17,272 nt of DNA, taken from Bacillota bacterium. GTDB taxonomy: Bacteria; Bacillota_I; Bacilli_A; RFN20; CAG-288. Positions within the stretch are counted from its first letter, which is position 1, and every line of letters starts with the position of its first letter. The notes below the pieces were generated by a model that was not told the origin of the DNA, searched no databases, and saw only the letters and a program-made list of their open reading frames with translations. This document shows positions 7,665-14,558 of this stretch, in pieces. The stretch covers positions 1-17,272 of the forward strand of contig JAEWSP010000021.1 in assembly GCA_023459795.1 (NCBI GenBank), written 5' to 3'. The position numbers and the translations under genes were made by a program.

Positions 7665-8567
7665 CTACTTCGTCTTGTTCTCGAAACTGTAAGTGACAGT
7701 CTTTCCGAAAGCCCAGACGCCTAAGGTATCCGGTCCGCAGCTGGCACCGATGATCGGGCCAACCGGAACGACTTTGACATCCTTAGGATTGATCTCGGTC
7801 TTGATCATCTGAATAAGGGAATCGATTTCTTCCTTCTTGCAGTCGCCTTCGCAGATCCAGACGGTCTGCTTGTCGACATCCAAAATCACGTTCTTCAGCA
7901 TCATGACAATCTCCTTGACGGAGTTCGGGCGGCCCTTGACCTTCTTGATCGGAGTCTGGGCACCATCGCAGTCCGCGATGAGAATCGGCTTGACACCGAG
8001 GAGGTTGCCGAAGAAGGCCGCGGAAGACTTGACTCTTCCGGCTTTCTGGAGCCAGATCAGGGAACCGACGGTGATGAACTGGTTGAGATTGTTCCTTACG
8101 GACATGATGTCCTTGTAGATGGTTTCGCTGTCTTTGCTTTCCTTCGCTTCGTCAGCGGCCTTCATGGCAAGCATGCCTTCTCCGATCGAGGCACGGAGTG
8201 CATCGATGCAGAAGATCTTCTGGTTCGGATACTTGGCAATCAGCTCCTTGGAGAGAGTGGTTGCCGTATTGACGCTTCCCGACTGCTTGGTAGAGCAGCC
8301 GATATAGACAATATCCATGCCCTGATCCAGGTACTTCGTGAAGACCTTGGTGAACTCCTCGACGGAGACCTGAGTCATCAGGTAGCGTTCGTTGTTCCGC
8401 ATGGTCTCATAGAACTCATGTTCCGTGAAGTATTTCCAGGTAAGGCTGGCAGGCTGCTGCCTACCATGGAAAACAGTATTCATATGGCAGTAGTCGATAT
8501 CATATTCCTTAAGCAGATCGCCGGTGAGGTCGGAGCAGGTATCCGTAAGAATCTTGACTTTATTCAT
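7665..8567 (-). CDS. fakB: DegV-family fatty-acid-binding protein (FakB)
   Basis: A 300-residue DegV-family protein that binds a free fatty acid and presents it to FakA. It opens with KILTDTCSDL, the family's first conserved block. The CSTKQSGS segment (91-98) corresponds to the usual Ser/Thr-rich carboxylate-binding loop, and a GVKPIL block lies further on. I chose the ATG at 8567 rather than the upstream TTG at 8606, because the N-terminus then matches the family and a GGGCGGAAG stretch lies upstream as a loose ribosome site. Chain-length or saturation preference cannot be read from the sequence. It is the first gene of the fakB-fakA-plsY operon and ends in TAG. Confidence 0.88.
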   Translation of the reverse strand: MNKVKILTDTCSDLTGDLLKEYDIDYCHMNTVFHGRQQPASLTWKYFTEHEFYETMRNNERYLMTQVSVEEFTKVFTKYLDQGMDIVYIGCSTKQSGSVNTATTLSKELIAKYPNQKIFCIDALRASIGEGMLAMKAADEAKESKDSETIYKDIMSVRNNLNQFITVGSLIWLQKAGRVKSSAAFFGNLLGVKPILIADCDGAQTPIKKVKGRPNSVKEIVMMLKNVILDVDKQTVWICEGDCKKEEIDSLIQMIKTEINPKDVKVVPVGPIIGASCGPDTLGVWAFGKTVTYSFENKTK

Positions 8568-8591
8568 TGGAAATAATCTTCCGCCCTTTAC

Positions 8592-8602
8592 TTTAGGATA
8601 AA
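8592..8602 (-). promoter_or_regulatory. TTTATCCTAAA motif upstream of fakB, possible -10
   Basis: The minus-strand motif TTTATCCTAAA lies about 25 bases before the fakB ATG, and an identical 11-mer (14101-14111) lies 32 bases before the four-helix membrane-protein gene. TATCCT could be a -10, but no convincing -35 is seen in either case. The rest of the 8568-8739 gap is A/T-rich with no gene. Confidence 0.3.
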
Positions 8603-8739
8603 GCAAAGAAAATAGAAATAGTTTTTTAGCCGAAATGTTTTAAAAGGGAGGAGGAGAAATTAGAATAAAGAAAAAGAAAAATAAAGTTACCTTTTGCCCC
8701 CTTAATCTTTTACAATAGATAGCCGAAAGAATAATATTC

Positions 8740-8964
8740 ATGAAAACATTCAATCATCTGCCGAGACTGCTTCAGATCATCCTTCTCCTTATTCCGGGCG
8801 TCAACTATATCGTCGAGCTGGTTGTCCGTATCTCTGCCGTTGTCGAGAAGCCGACTGCCGGAAACATCCTGGGTCTGATCTTCGGTATCTGCATCCCGGT
8901 CATCTACGGCTGGATCGACTGCCTCTCCTGCCTTTTCTGCCATCATCTCGTACTTGCAAAGTAA
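8740..8964 (+). CDS. Small two-helix membrane protein, function unknown
   Basis: A 74-residue hydrophobic protein. One helix covers about residues 9-30 (ending LIPGVNYIVELVVR) and a second covers about 41-60 (NILGLIFGICIPVIYGW), followed by a Cys-containing segment CLSCLFCHH near the C-terminus. I do not recognise the family with certainty. A possible -10 (TACAAT, 8711-8716) lies upstream; the ribosome site is weak. A good terminator follows directly, which supports it as a real monocistronic gene. The CxxC-like end could bind metal, but this is speculation. Confidence 0.65.
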   Translation: MKTFNHLPRLLQIILLLIPGVNYIVELVVRISAVVEKPTAGNILGLIFGICIPVIYGWIDCLSCLFCHHLVLAK

Positions 8965-8967
8965 GGG

Positions 8968-8992
8968 AAAAAGGGCTTTCGGGCTCTTTTTT
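8968..8992 (+). terminator. Rho-independent terminator with TTCG loop
   Basis: Left arm AAAAAGGGCT (8968-8977) and right arm GGCTCTTTTT (8982-8991) pair around a TTCG tetraloop, with two G-T wobbles. It lies 4 bases after the stop of the 74-residue protein gene. Confidence 0.75.
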
Positions 8993-9039
8993 ATTTGTCT
9001 TTATACTGTGGTAAGATAAAGAGCAAGGAGCAGGAAAAT

Positions 9040-9408
9040 ATGGAAGAAAAAAAGGACGAGATTTCTTTTTCTGAGTATCAGGAAGAAGCAGCAAAGCTGA
9101 TCTCCCCGGAAGGAAGAAAGGATATGCTCCGCTGTGCGGCATTAGGGCTTTGCGGAGAAAGCGGGGAATGTGCCGATATCATCAAGAAGACGGACTATAT
9201 GGGGCATCCCCTGGATCCGGTTCATCTTAAGGAAGAGCTTGGGGATGTCCTCTGGTATGTCAGCATGATGGCAGAAGGCCTTGGTATCTCCTTAGCCGAT
9301 GTTGCTGCCTACAATCTGGATAAGCTCCATAAGCGTTACCATGGCTCCTCCTTCAGCACGAAGGACAGCCTCAACAGGGTAGAATACCAGAAGAAGAAAG
9401 AAGAATAA
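9040..9408 (+). CDS. MazG-like nucleotide pyrophosphohydrolase
   Basis: A 122-residue all-alpha NTP pyrophosphohydrolase of the MazG type. Such enzymes hydrolyse NTPs or dNTPs to monophosphate and pyrophosphate and are thought to clean damaged or excess nucleotides. The metal-binding signature is clear: ExxE at 40-43 (GESGE context) and ExxD at 66-69 (EELGD), with an aromatic LWYVS segment after it. I chose the ATG at 9040, since AAGGAG (9026-9031) sits 8 bases upstream; the longer frame from a TTG at 8995 overlaps the promoter region. The gene ends in TAA and is followed by a bidirectional terminator. The native substrate is not evident. Confidence 0.82.
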   Translation: MEEKKDEISFSEYQEEAAKLISPEGRKDMLRCAALGLCGESGECADIIKKTDYMGHPLDPVHLKEELGDVLWYVSMMAEGLGISLADVAAYNLDKLHKRYHGSSFSTKDSLNRVEYQKKKEE

Positions 9409-9409
9409 G

Positions 9410-9458
9410 AAAAAGCGGAACCGGATAATCTTAAGGCTTTCCTCCGATTCCGCTTTTT
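9410..9458. terminator. Bidirectional terminator between convergent genes
   Basis: AAAAAGCGGAA (9410-9420) pairs with TTCCGCTTTTT (9448-9458) around a 27-base loop containing a further CCGGA/TCCG pairing. A-run and T-run lie on either side, serving both the MazG-like gene and the convergent phosphoesterase gene. Confidence 0.75.
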
Positions 9459-9461
9459 GTT

Positions 9462-10640
9462 TCAGTACTGGAGATGGATGTAGGAAATTTCCGAGATACA
9501 GCCGGTCCGGATCGGCGGCCCGTAGAATCCTAGCCCTGAAGAAGTGATTGCTTCTACTCCGTCGACCATCTTCATTCCGCTTCCGCAGGGATTGGTCAAG
9601 GCCGTATATACCGTACCCGGCCAGATCTGCCCGGCATGGGTATGACCGCCAAGCACCAGGTTTGCTCCGGCTTCTTTCAGTTCTTTGTATTCGACAGGCT
9701 CATGCTCCAAGACGACGGTCGGAAGAGTGTGGTCCAGAGGGGCAAGAAGGTCCTTTGGGGAAAGACGGATATTGGTTCCGTCTCCTGTCTTGCTCATATC
9801 CTTCCTTCCGGCGAACTGGACGCCTTTATAGACCATCGTTTTGTCGTTGAGATCCCGGAATCCGGAGAGGGAAACGAAATCCTCCATCTCCTTGGAACGT
9901 AGCGCCTCTTTCGGATCGGCCCAGGCAAATCCGGACAGGAGCCCTTCTTCTACGTCATGGTTTCCGTATACGAAGTAGGTGGGTATCCTATCCGACATCC
10001 CCTTGAAGGTTTCTTCCAGGTGTTCCGAGCTTGGTACTCCGGAGAAGGAGGAGGTGAAGATATCTCCTCCGATCAGAACTAAATCCGGATGCAGGTTCTT
10101 GACCGTATCGACAGCCTTGTCGATTGTCTTTACCCTTGTATTGACTCCGAGATGGAGATCGGTAAGGAGAACAATATCCAGGTTCTTCTTTTCTGTATCC
10201 TCTTTGGCAAGGTCGACCGTGTAGTCGACGACCTTCGGGTGCTGGGCAATGGCGGATCCGGCGATGTTGAAGATAAGGGAGTTCAGGGCAGCAAAGACCA
10301 AGACTCCCTTGGCAAGGGTCTTGTCCTGGAAGGGAAGAGTGTGCTTCTTCTTCCAGAGAAGAAGGAAAGGATAGAGGATCCAGCAGAAAAGAAGGGCCGT
10401 CATCAGGTAGACGGCAATGCCAAGCCAGATGTTTCCGGCTCCCCGGAGCTGGTTCTGGAAATGCCCGTGGTGGACAGAAAAAGCTCCGTCCATAGGCAAG
10501 ACAGTGGCAATGCAGGTTCCCAGGATGATGATTCCTTTGACCAGCTTGCTTTTGGTGATCTTCCTGGACCAGAAAAGCAAAGTGAAACATAGGAAAAGAT
10601 GGAATAGGAGATAGAAGACAATCAATAATGCTTGCCGCAT
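9462..10640 (-). CDS. Membrane-anchored metallophosphoesterase (YkuE/YaeI-like)
   Basis: A 392-residue protein with four N-terminal hydrophobic helices (about 4-24, 33-50, 72-97, 109-130) followed by a calcineurin-like phosphoesterase domain. All metal-site motifs are present: TDLHLG (Asp161, His163), GGDIF (191-195), YGNHD (225-229), LEHEP (His313) and GGHTHAGQ (331-338). The combination of four helices and this domain is typical of YkuE/YaeI-like proteins; related enzymes have been linked to lipid phosphate cleavage, but the substrate is not known here. AGGAAA before the ATG at 10640 serves as ribosome site. It is monocistronic, with an extended -10 promoter, and ends in TGA next to a shared terminator. 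Confidence 0.85.
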   Translation of the reverse strand: MRQALLIVFYLLFHLFLCFTLLFWSRKITKSKLVKGIIILGTCIATVLPMDGAFSVHHGHFQNQLRGAGNIWLGIAVYLMTALLFCWILYPFLLLWKKKHTLPFQDKTLAKGVLVFAALNSLIFNIAGSAIAQHPKVVDYTVDLAKEDTEKKNLDIVLLTDLHLGVNTRVKTIDKAVDTVKNLHPDLVLIGGDIFTSSFSGVPSSEHLEETFKGMSDRIPTYFVYGNHDVEEGLLSGFAWADPKEALRSKEMEDFVSLSGFRDLNDKTMVYKGVQFAGRKDMSKTGDGTNIRLSPKDLLAPLDHTLPTVVLEHEPVEYKELKEAGANLVLGGHTHAGQIWPGTVYTALTNPCGSGMKMVDGVEAITSSGLGFYGPPIRTGCISEISYIHLQY

Positions 10641-10660
10641 TTGCTTTCCTCGATGAAACG

Positions 10661-10669
10661 ATTATACCA
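10661..10669 (-). promoter_or_regulatory. Extended -10 promoter of the metallophosphoesterase gene
   Basis: The minus strand reads TGGTATAAT, a perfect -10 with the TGn extension, about 20 bases before the ATG. There is no matching -35, as is common for extended -10 promoters. The element sits only a few bases past the oleate hydratase terminator. Confidence 0.65.
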
Positions 10670-10675
10670 AATGGG

Positions 10676-10712
10676 AAAAGGGGTGGGAAGGCAAAGCACT
10701 TTCCACCCCTTT
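10676..10712 (-). terminator. Terminator of the oleate hydratase gene
   Basis: An 11-base stem, plus-strand GGGGTGGGAAG (10680-10690) with CTTTCCACCCC (10699-10709) including one wobble, is flanked on the minus strand by AAA and by a TTTT run after the stem. It starts about 10 bases past the oleate hydratase stop. Confidence 0.8.
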
Positions 10713-10721
10713 CAAAGTCCC

Positions 10722-12506
10722 TTAGATCAGTTTCGAATTCTTCAATAGCTCTTCTACTTCCGTCCCTTTCGTCTTCTTCAGCACCATCTTCAGGAGGAAC
10801 TTCTCCTTGTGGGAGAGCTTGATGTCGCTGATCTTCTTCTTGTCGATGGCATAGTAGGAAGCCTTGAGGAGTTCCCTTACGTCGTAGCAGCTGCCCCAGA
10901 CTTCCGGGACGCCTCTATCCACGTTCAGGAGAGTGTAGACGGATTCCATACCCGTGCGGATAGAATACTCCGTCGTGAAGATGGTATCCCTCGGGGTTTC
11001 GGCAAACTGGCCGATGAAGGCAAAGTTCACAGCACCTTTCGGAACCACAAGCGGACGGTCCGTGTTCTTCCGCGGCTGGAAGAAGGCATTGATGTAAGGC
11101 ATATAGCAGGTCGTCGTGTTGCAGGCATCCTTGGACAAGGTTTCGATATCGTCTTTTCCGAAGCCGATATGGTAGAGCCATTCCTTTGAGACTTCCTCGC
11201 CCGTGCAGAACCGCATCGGCTTCTTCACGTAGTTGCCGGGCTTTCCGGTGCTAAGCGCGTAGACCCAGATGAGGACCGTATCCTTGTCCTGGCTCTTGAA
11301 CTGAGGCTGCCGGTTGACAGTCCAGCTCAGATACCAGTTGTCTACGCTGTCCTTTACGGTGATGATTCCACCGGTCGTCACCTTCCCTTCGAGCGGATTC
11401 CGGTGGCAGATATCCTCGATCCTCCGGATGATTCTCTTATCCTTGGTCTCGATTGTTGCAGACATCCAGTTCGTATCTTCCGGGTTGGAGCAGAAAGCGG
11501 AAGGATTTCCGAAGCTCTTGTCCTGGCTTGCAATCCTGTTCCAGAGGTTCCAGGAATCCCCGGTGTTCGGCTTGATGCCGCTTAGGTCCGGAGCATGGCT
11601 CTGGTCTCCGTAGCAGGAGACATCCGTGCAGCAGCCGTTCGTGATGAAGACAAGGTCGTTCTCGTCCAGCTCCTTCTTCTCTTCCTTTCCGTCCTTGGTG
11701 AAATCGAGTTCCCTGGCAACTTTCCTGTCCGGTGCTATGTCGAAGAGGACATTCGTCACTTCGACTCCGAAATCGAAGACGACCCCTTTCTTCTGCAGAT
11801 ACTTCTGCAGAGGGAGAATCATGGAATCGTACTGGTTGTATTTGGTGAAGCGGAGCGCCGAGAAATCCGGAAGCCCGTCGATATGGTGGCAGTACCTGGC
11901 GATATATCTCTTCATCTCCAATGCCGAGCACCAGCGCTGGAAAGCAAACATCGTCTGCCAGTATAGCCAGAAATTGGAATTCCAGAAGTCATCCGTGAAG
12001 AACTCATCGATCTTCTTGTCTTCCAGGTCCTTCTCCGGGGTCATCAACAGAGCCGTCAGTTCCATGGCAGCTTTCTTGTTGAGACCGAATTTCTTGTCCG
12101 TATGGGCATCCTTTCCGCAGTCTGTTGTGGCACGGCAGAGGGAATAGTTGGGATCCTTCTTGTTGAGCCAGTAGTATTCGTCGAGGACCGATACCCCTGG
12201 AGTCTCGATAGATGGAACATCCCGGAACATATCCCACATGCACTCGAAATGGTTGTCCATCTCTCTTCCTCCGCGCATATAGAATCCTTTCGAGATGTCT
12301 TTCTTTCCGTCGCAGCTTCCGCCGGAGACGGGAAGCTTCTCCAGGATATGGATGTTCTCCCCTTTGACTCCTCCGTCTCTTACAAGATAGAAGGCAGCGC
12401 TTAGTCCTGCCAGACCCGAACCGATGATGTAGGCATGCTTCTTTTCGCTTCCTTCCGGGATTTCGGGATGAGCGAACGCTTCGTAATTTCCTGCTGTATA
12501 GTACAT
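10722..12506 (-). CDS. ohyA: Oleate hydratase (fatty acid double-bond hydratase)
   Basis: A 594-residue FAD-dependent oleate hydratase, full family length. It adds water to the cis-9 double bond of oleate and related unsaturated acids, giving 10-hydroxystearate, and detoxifies host unsaturated fatty acids. The FAD-binding Rossmann motif is GSGLAGLSAAF (29-39); the catalytic block is GGREMDNHFECMWD with Glu82, and Tyr201 follows in ALEMKRY. Both positions match the catalytic Glu82 and Tyr201 described for the Staphylococcus aureus enzyme. A strong ribosome site AAGGAGG lies 7 bases before the ATG at 12506. It lies downstream of a TetR-family gene on the same strand, separated by a terminator-like hairpin, and has its own terminator. 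It shares the lipid theme of the fakB-fakA-plsY operon. Confidence 0.95.
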   Translation of the reverse strand: MYYTAGNYEAFAHPEIPEGSEKKHAYIIGSGLAGLSAAFYLVRDGGVKGENIHILEKLPVSGGSCDGKKDISKGFYMRGGREMDNHFECMWDMFRDVPSIETPGVSVLDEYYWLNKKDPNYSLCRATTDCGKDAHTDKKFGLNKKAAMELTALLMTPEKDLEDKKIDEFFTDDFWNSNFWLYWQTMFAFQRWCSALEMKRYIARYCHHIDGLPDFSALRFTKYNQYDSMILPLQKYLQKKGVVFDFGVEVTNVLFDIAPDRKVARELDFTKDGKEEKKELDENDLVFITNGCCTDVSCYGDQSHAPDLSGIKPNTGDSWNLWNRIASQDKSFGNPSAFCSNPEDTNWMSATIETKDKRIIRRIEDICHRNPLEGKVTTGGIITVKDSVDNWYLSWTVNRQPQFKSQDKDTVLIWVYALSTGKPGNYVKKPMRFCTGEEVSKEWLYHIGFGKDDIETLSKDACNTTTCYMPYINAFFQPRKNTDRPLVVPKGAVNFAFIGQFAETPRDTIFTTEYSIRTGMESVYTLLNVDRGVPEVWGSCYDVRELLKASYYAIDKKKISDIKLSHKEKFLLKMVLKKTKGTEVEELLKNSKLI

Positions 12507-12517
12507 GTTCTAGCCTC

Positions 12518-12536
12518 CTTATGGCCTTACCATAAG
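12518..12536 (-). promoter_or_regulatory. Inverted repeat overlapping the ohyA ribosome site
   Basis: The minus strand reads CTTATGG-TAAGG-CCATAAG, a perfect 7-base-pair inverted repeat with a 5-base loop. Its right arm shares AAG with the AAGGAGG ribosome site (12514-12520). It could be a repressor operator or an RNA hairpin that hinders ribosome access. A direct link to the TetR regulator is a guess. Confidence 0.5.
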
Positions 12537-12543
12537 AGTAGAA

Positions 12544-12572
12544 GAAAAAAGCCGGAGACCAAATCTCCAGCT
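12544..12572 (-). terminator. Terminator or attenuator between tetR and ohyA
   Basis: On the minus strand AGCTGGAGA (from 12572) pairs with TCTCCGGCT around TTTGG, followed by TTTTTT. It lies between the TetR stop and the ohyA start, so it either ends the tetR message or attenuates readthrough into ohyA. A possible -10 (TATACA, near 12580-12585) lies just before it; no good promoter is visible after it. The rest of the 12507-12642 gap has no gene. Confidence 0.7.
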
Positions 12573-12642
12573 TGCATGGTTTGTATAGAATCAAGACAGC
12601 AGGGAAAAGCTGTGGAAAAATGCGACAGAAGGTGGAAAATGT

Positions 12643-13209
12643 CTAGACCGAATGTTCCTTGGAATAAGAAAGGAGCGCCTGGCGGATCGTCCCTTTTACA
12701 ATCGGAACCAAATGCTGGATGATATCTTTCGGATCCTGGTTCATTCCCTTGTCGATCCAGGTCAGGACCAGCCCGACGAAGGAACTCGTATAGAAACCTG
12801 CCAGGAAGGCTTTGTCTTCTTCCCGGGCAGGGATATCCTTCGCTTCTTCCTCGACGACTCCCCGAAGCAAAGGAGTGACAAGCCGGTCCAGATACCGCAC
12901 CAGGACTTTGAGGGAGACGGAGTGGTAGATGTTCATGACAAATGCCCGGTCTTCCAGGGCCAGAAGGAAGATCCTGTAGAATCCCTCCTCCCAGTTATCG
13001 TAGTGGCGGTTCTCTGCCAGGATCTTATCGGCATCCTTGACGCAGGTCCATTCGATGAGGGCAGGGATGTTGTCGAAATGGTAATAGAAAGTCTGCCGGT
13101 TCACACCGCAGTCCTCCGTGATGTCTTGGACGGTAACCTCGTTCAGAAGCTTCTTCAGGAGAAGCTTCTTCAGGGAATCCGAAAGTGCTCTTTTCGTAAT
13201 ATCGCTCAT
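12643..13209 (-). CDS. TetR-family regulator (DhaS-like)
   Basis: A 188-residue regulator. The N-terminal helix-turn-helix reads VTVQDITEDCGVNRQTFYYHF (about 25-45), a standard TetR recognition unit; the opening ITKRALSDSLKKLL and the CGVNRQTFYYHF form recall the DhaS branch. The C-terminal part is helical and would bind a ligand, possibly a fatty acid given the ohyA gene downstream, but this is inference. I chose the ATG at 13209 over the GTG at 13230 because the promoter spacing places transcription start at this ATG and the family begins here. It ends in TAG. No sign of damage. Confidence 0.82.
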   Translation of the reverse strand: MSDITKRALSDSLKKLLLKKLLNEVTVQDITEDCGVNRQTFYYHFDNIPALIEWTCVKDADKILAENRHYDNWEEGFYRIFLLALEDRAFVMNIYHSVSLKVLVRYLDRLVTPLLRGVVEEEAKDIPAREEDKAFLAGFYTSSFVGLVLTWIDKGMNQDPKDIIQHLVPIVKGTIRQALLSYSKEHSV

Positions 13210-13215
13210 AACGCA

Positions 13216-13244
13216 AGTATAATTCGACACGTGTCTAGTTTCAA
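13216..13244 (-). promoter_or_regulatory. tetR promoter, likely leaderless
   Basis: On the minus strand TTGAAA (13239-13244), a 17-base spacer and TATACT (13216-13221) form a near-consensus promoter. Only 6 bases separate the -10 from the ATG, so transcription should start at or beside the start codon. Confidence 0.8.
13226..13235. promoter_or_regulatory. Candidate TetR operator
   Basis: The perfect palindrome GACACGTGTC sits in the spacer between -35 and -10 of the tetR promoter, the usual place for autorepression by TetR-family proteins. No second copy is seen upstream of ohyA. Confidence 0.55.
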
Positions 13245-13359
13245 GACGGATAAGGCAGTATTGTTTTTTCTCCGTCTATGAATAATACTGATAAAAGAGA
13301 ACGGAACAAAGGAACGGCATCTCTTTATCCACCTGCTCCGTTTGGAAAGGAAGGCAACG

Positions 13360-13530
13360 ATGGAAAAGGAACGCAGTTTTCCGTATCCGAATCCAAACGA
13401 TCCCCTTACGAAGCTTCTCGAAAGCACGAGAGACGGCGATAGGACCGACTGGGATCACCTCTTTGACTCCCCTTCTGTGAAGAACCCTCCTCCGGCAGAT
13501 CCGGACAAGGAAAAAGAGAAGAACGAATAA
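13360..13530 (+). CDS. Small hydrophilic protein, function unknown
   Basis: A 56-residue, very polar protein rich in Asp, Lys, Pro and Glu, with the segment NDPLTKLLESTRDGDRTDWD in the middle and a Lys/Glu-rich end. A ribosome site (GGAAAGGAAGG, 13344-13354) lies 5 bases before the ATG at 13360, and a strong terminator follows 2 bases after the stop. A possible promoter (TTGTTT near 13261, TAATAC about 16 bases later) lies upstream. These signals support translation, but I recognise no family. A TTG start at 13342 is possible but less likely. Confidence 0.55.
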   Translation: MEKERSFPYPNPNDPLTKLLESTRDGDRTDWDHLFDSPSVKNPPPADPDKEKEKNE

Positions 13531-13532
13531 GG

Positions 13533-13563
13533 AAAAGGCCTGGCGGAAGCCAGGCCTTTTTTT
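13533..13563. terminator. Strong bidirectional terminator
   Basis: AAAAGGCCTGGC (13533-13544) and GCCAGGCCTTTT (13549-13560) form a perfect 12-base-pair stem with a GGAA loop and a seven-base T-run. It is shared by the 56-residue protein gene and the convergent membrane-protein gene. Confidence 0.92.
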
Positions 13564-13571
13564 CGGCTTTC

Positions 13572-14069
13572 CTATTTCCTCTTCTTCTTGGAGAGGAAGG
13601 CAAGGCAGGAAGGAATGCTGCAGACAGCTGCCAGAAGGAGGAAGGCTGCCGGAACGGCAATGCCGGGGCCTAGTTTTACCGAGATGGTGAAGGTAGTACC
13701 GGTCGTGATACCGGCAAGAGCGGGTGTCACAGAGACCAGGATTCCGCTGGTGAGGAAGAAGAGGAAGTCCAGGATTCCGAAGAAGGAGACTGTCTCTTTG
13801 CTTTTCTTCATCCTGCAGAGGAATGCACAGCATAAGGCGGCAAGGATTCCGGCGATGGCGAAGGCAAAGGCAACGATGAGTCCGGGAGTCGGGCCGATGG
13901 ACTGGCTTTCGGAACCGAACATATACTGGAACAGGGTGACTTCTTCCTTGGTCTTTGTAATGGATTCCGTCAGACTCACTGCCGGAAGAGACGAAAAGGC
14001 AAGCCCGGCTATTCCGAAGACGAAACTGGCCATACTGGTTAATGTTGCAACCTTACGATCTATTCTCAT
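13572..14069 (-). CDS. Four-helix membrane protein, function unknown
   Basis: A 165-residue protein with four predicted helices (about 9-30, 62-84, 94-114, 136-157), a 30-residue polar loop between helices 1 and 2 that should lie outside, a basic RMKKSK turn inside, and a basic KKKRK end. No family is recognised. AGGAGA lies 6 bases before the ATG at 14069. The TTTATCCTAAA motif found before fakB also occurs here (14101-14111). It lies downstream of the Fur-family gene on the same strand with an 84-base gap; whether the two are cotranscribed is unclear. It ends in TAG next to a strong terminator. Confidence 0.7.
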   Translation of the reverse strand: MRIDRKVATLTSMASFVFGIAGLAFSSLPAVSLTESITKTKEEVTLFQYMFGSESQSIGPTPGLIVAFAFAIAGILAALCCAFLCRMKKSKETVSFFGILDFLFFLTSGILVSVTPALAGITTGTTFTISVKLGPGIAVPAAFLLLAAVCSIPSCLAFLSKKKRK

Positions 14070-14153
14070 GTTGTTCTCCTTTCCGATGCTTTCTCTTCAA
14101 TTTAGGATAAAACAAAATATAGGATCAGAATATCAGTATAGGAAAAATTGCAG

Positions 14154-14552
14154 TTATTTTTTAGCCTTCTTCTGGCATTCCGGGCAGACTCCGTATATTT
14201 CCGTGCTGTGATCCAGGATCTGGAACCCCGTAGAAGCGGAAATCCTGCTGTTTGCTTCATGGTACGGACATCCCGGAAGTTCCACTCTCTTATGGCATCT
14301 TACGCAGACCAGGATGTGGTGGTCCTTCGAAGTAACAAGGGAAAAGACGTTTTTCTTCTCTTCTCCGGTCTCCTTCTTCACAAGCCCGGCCTTTGCAAAG
14401 GAGTTCAGGCTTCTGTAGACAGTCGAAAGATTGAGGCCAAGGCGGCTGACCTTGCCATAGATCTCTTCGCATGTCATTGGGAAGGAGGCTTCCCTCAGGA
14501 CGGAAAGGATCATCTCCCGTCCCTTTGTTTTCTTAAGGGTGTTTTCACTCAT
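14154..14552 (-). CDS. zur: Fur-family metal regulator, probably zinc-responsive Zur
   Basis: A 132-residue Fur-family repressor. The N-terminal winged helix contains TCEEIYGKVS and the recognition segment NLSTVYRSLNSF (41-52). The C-terminal part has HH at 78-79, CVRC at 83-86 and CPEC at 123-126; the two CxxC pairs form the structural zinc site of the family. Divergent pairing with a znuA-znuC-znuB operon and palindromic boxes in the shared promoter point to Zur rather than Fur or PerR, although the metal is inferred. The promoter places transcription start at the ATG, so the message is probably leaderless. One box covers its -35, so it is likely autoregulated. Confidence 0.85.
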   Translation of the reverse strand: MSENTLKKTKGREMILSVLREASFPMTCEEIYGKVSRLGLNLSTVYRSLNSFAKAGLVKKETGEEKKNVFSLVTSKDHHILVCVRCHKRVELPGCPYHEANSRISASTGFQILDHSTEIYGVCPECQKKAKK

Positions 14553-14558
14553 AGGTTT

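Noticed and set aside
12603..12640. GTGGAAAA repeats as DnaA boxes or an origin
   Set aside because: They do not match TTATCCACA and there are only two copies, with no origin-type genes nearby.
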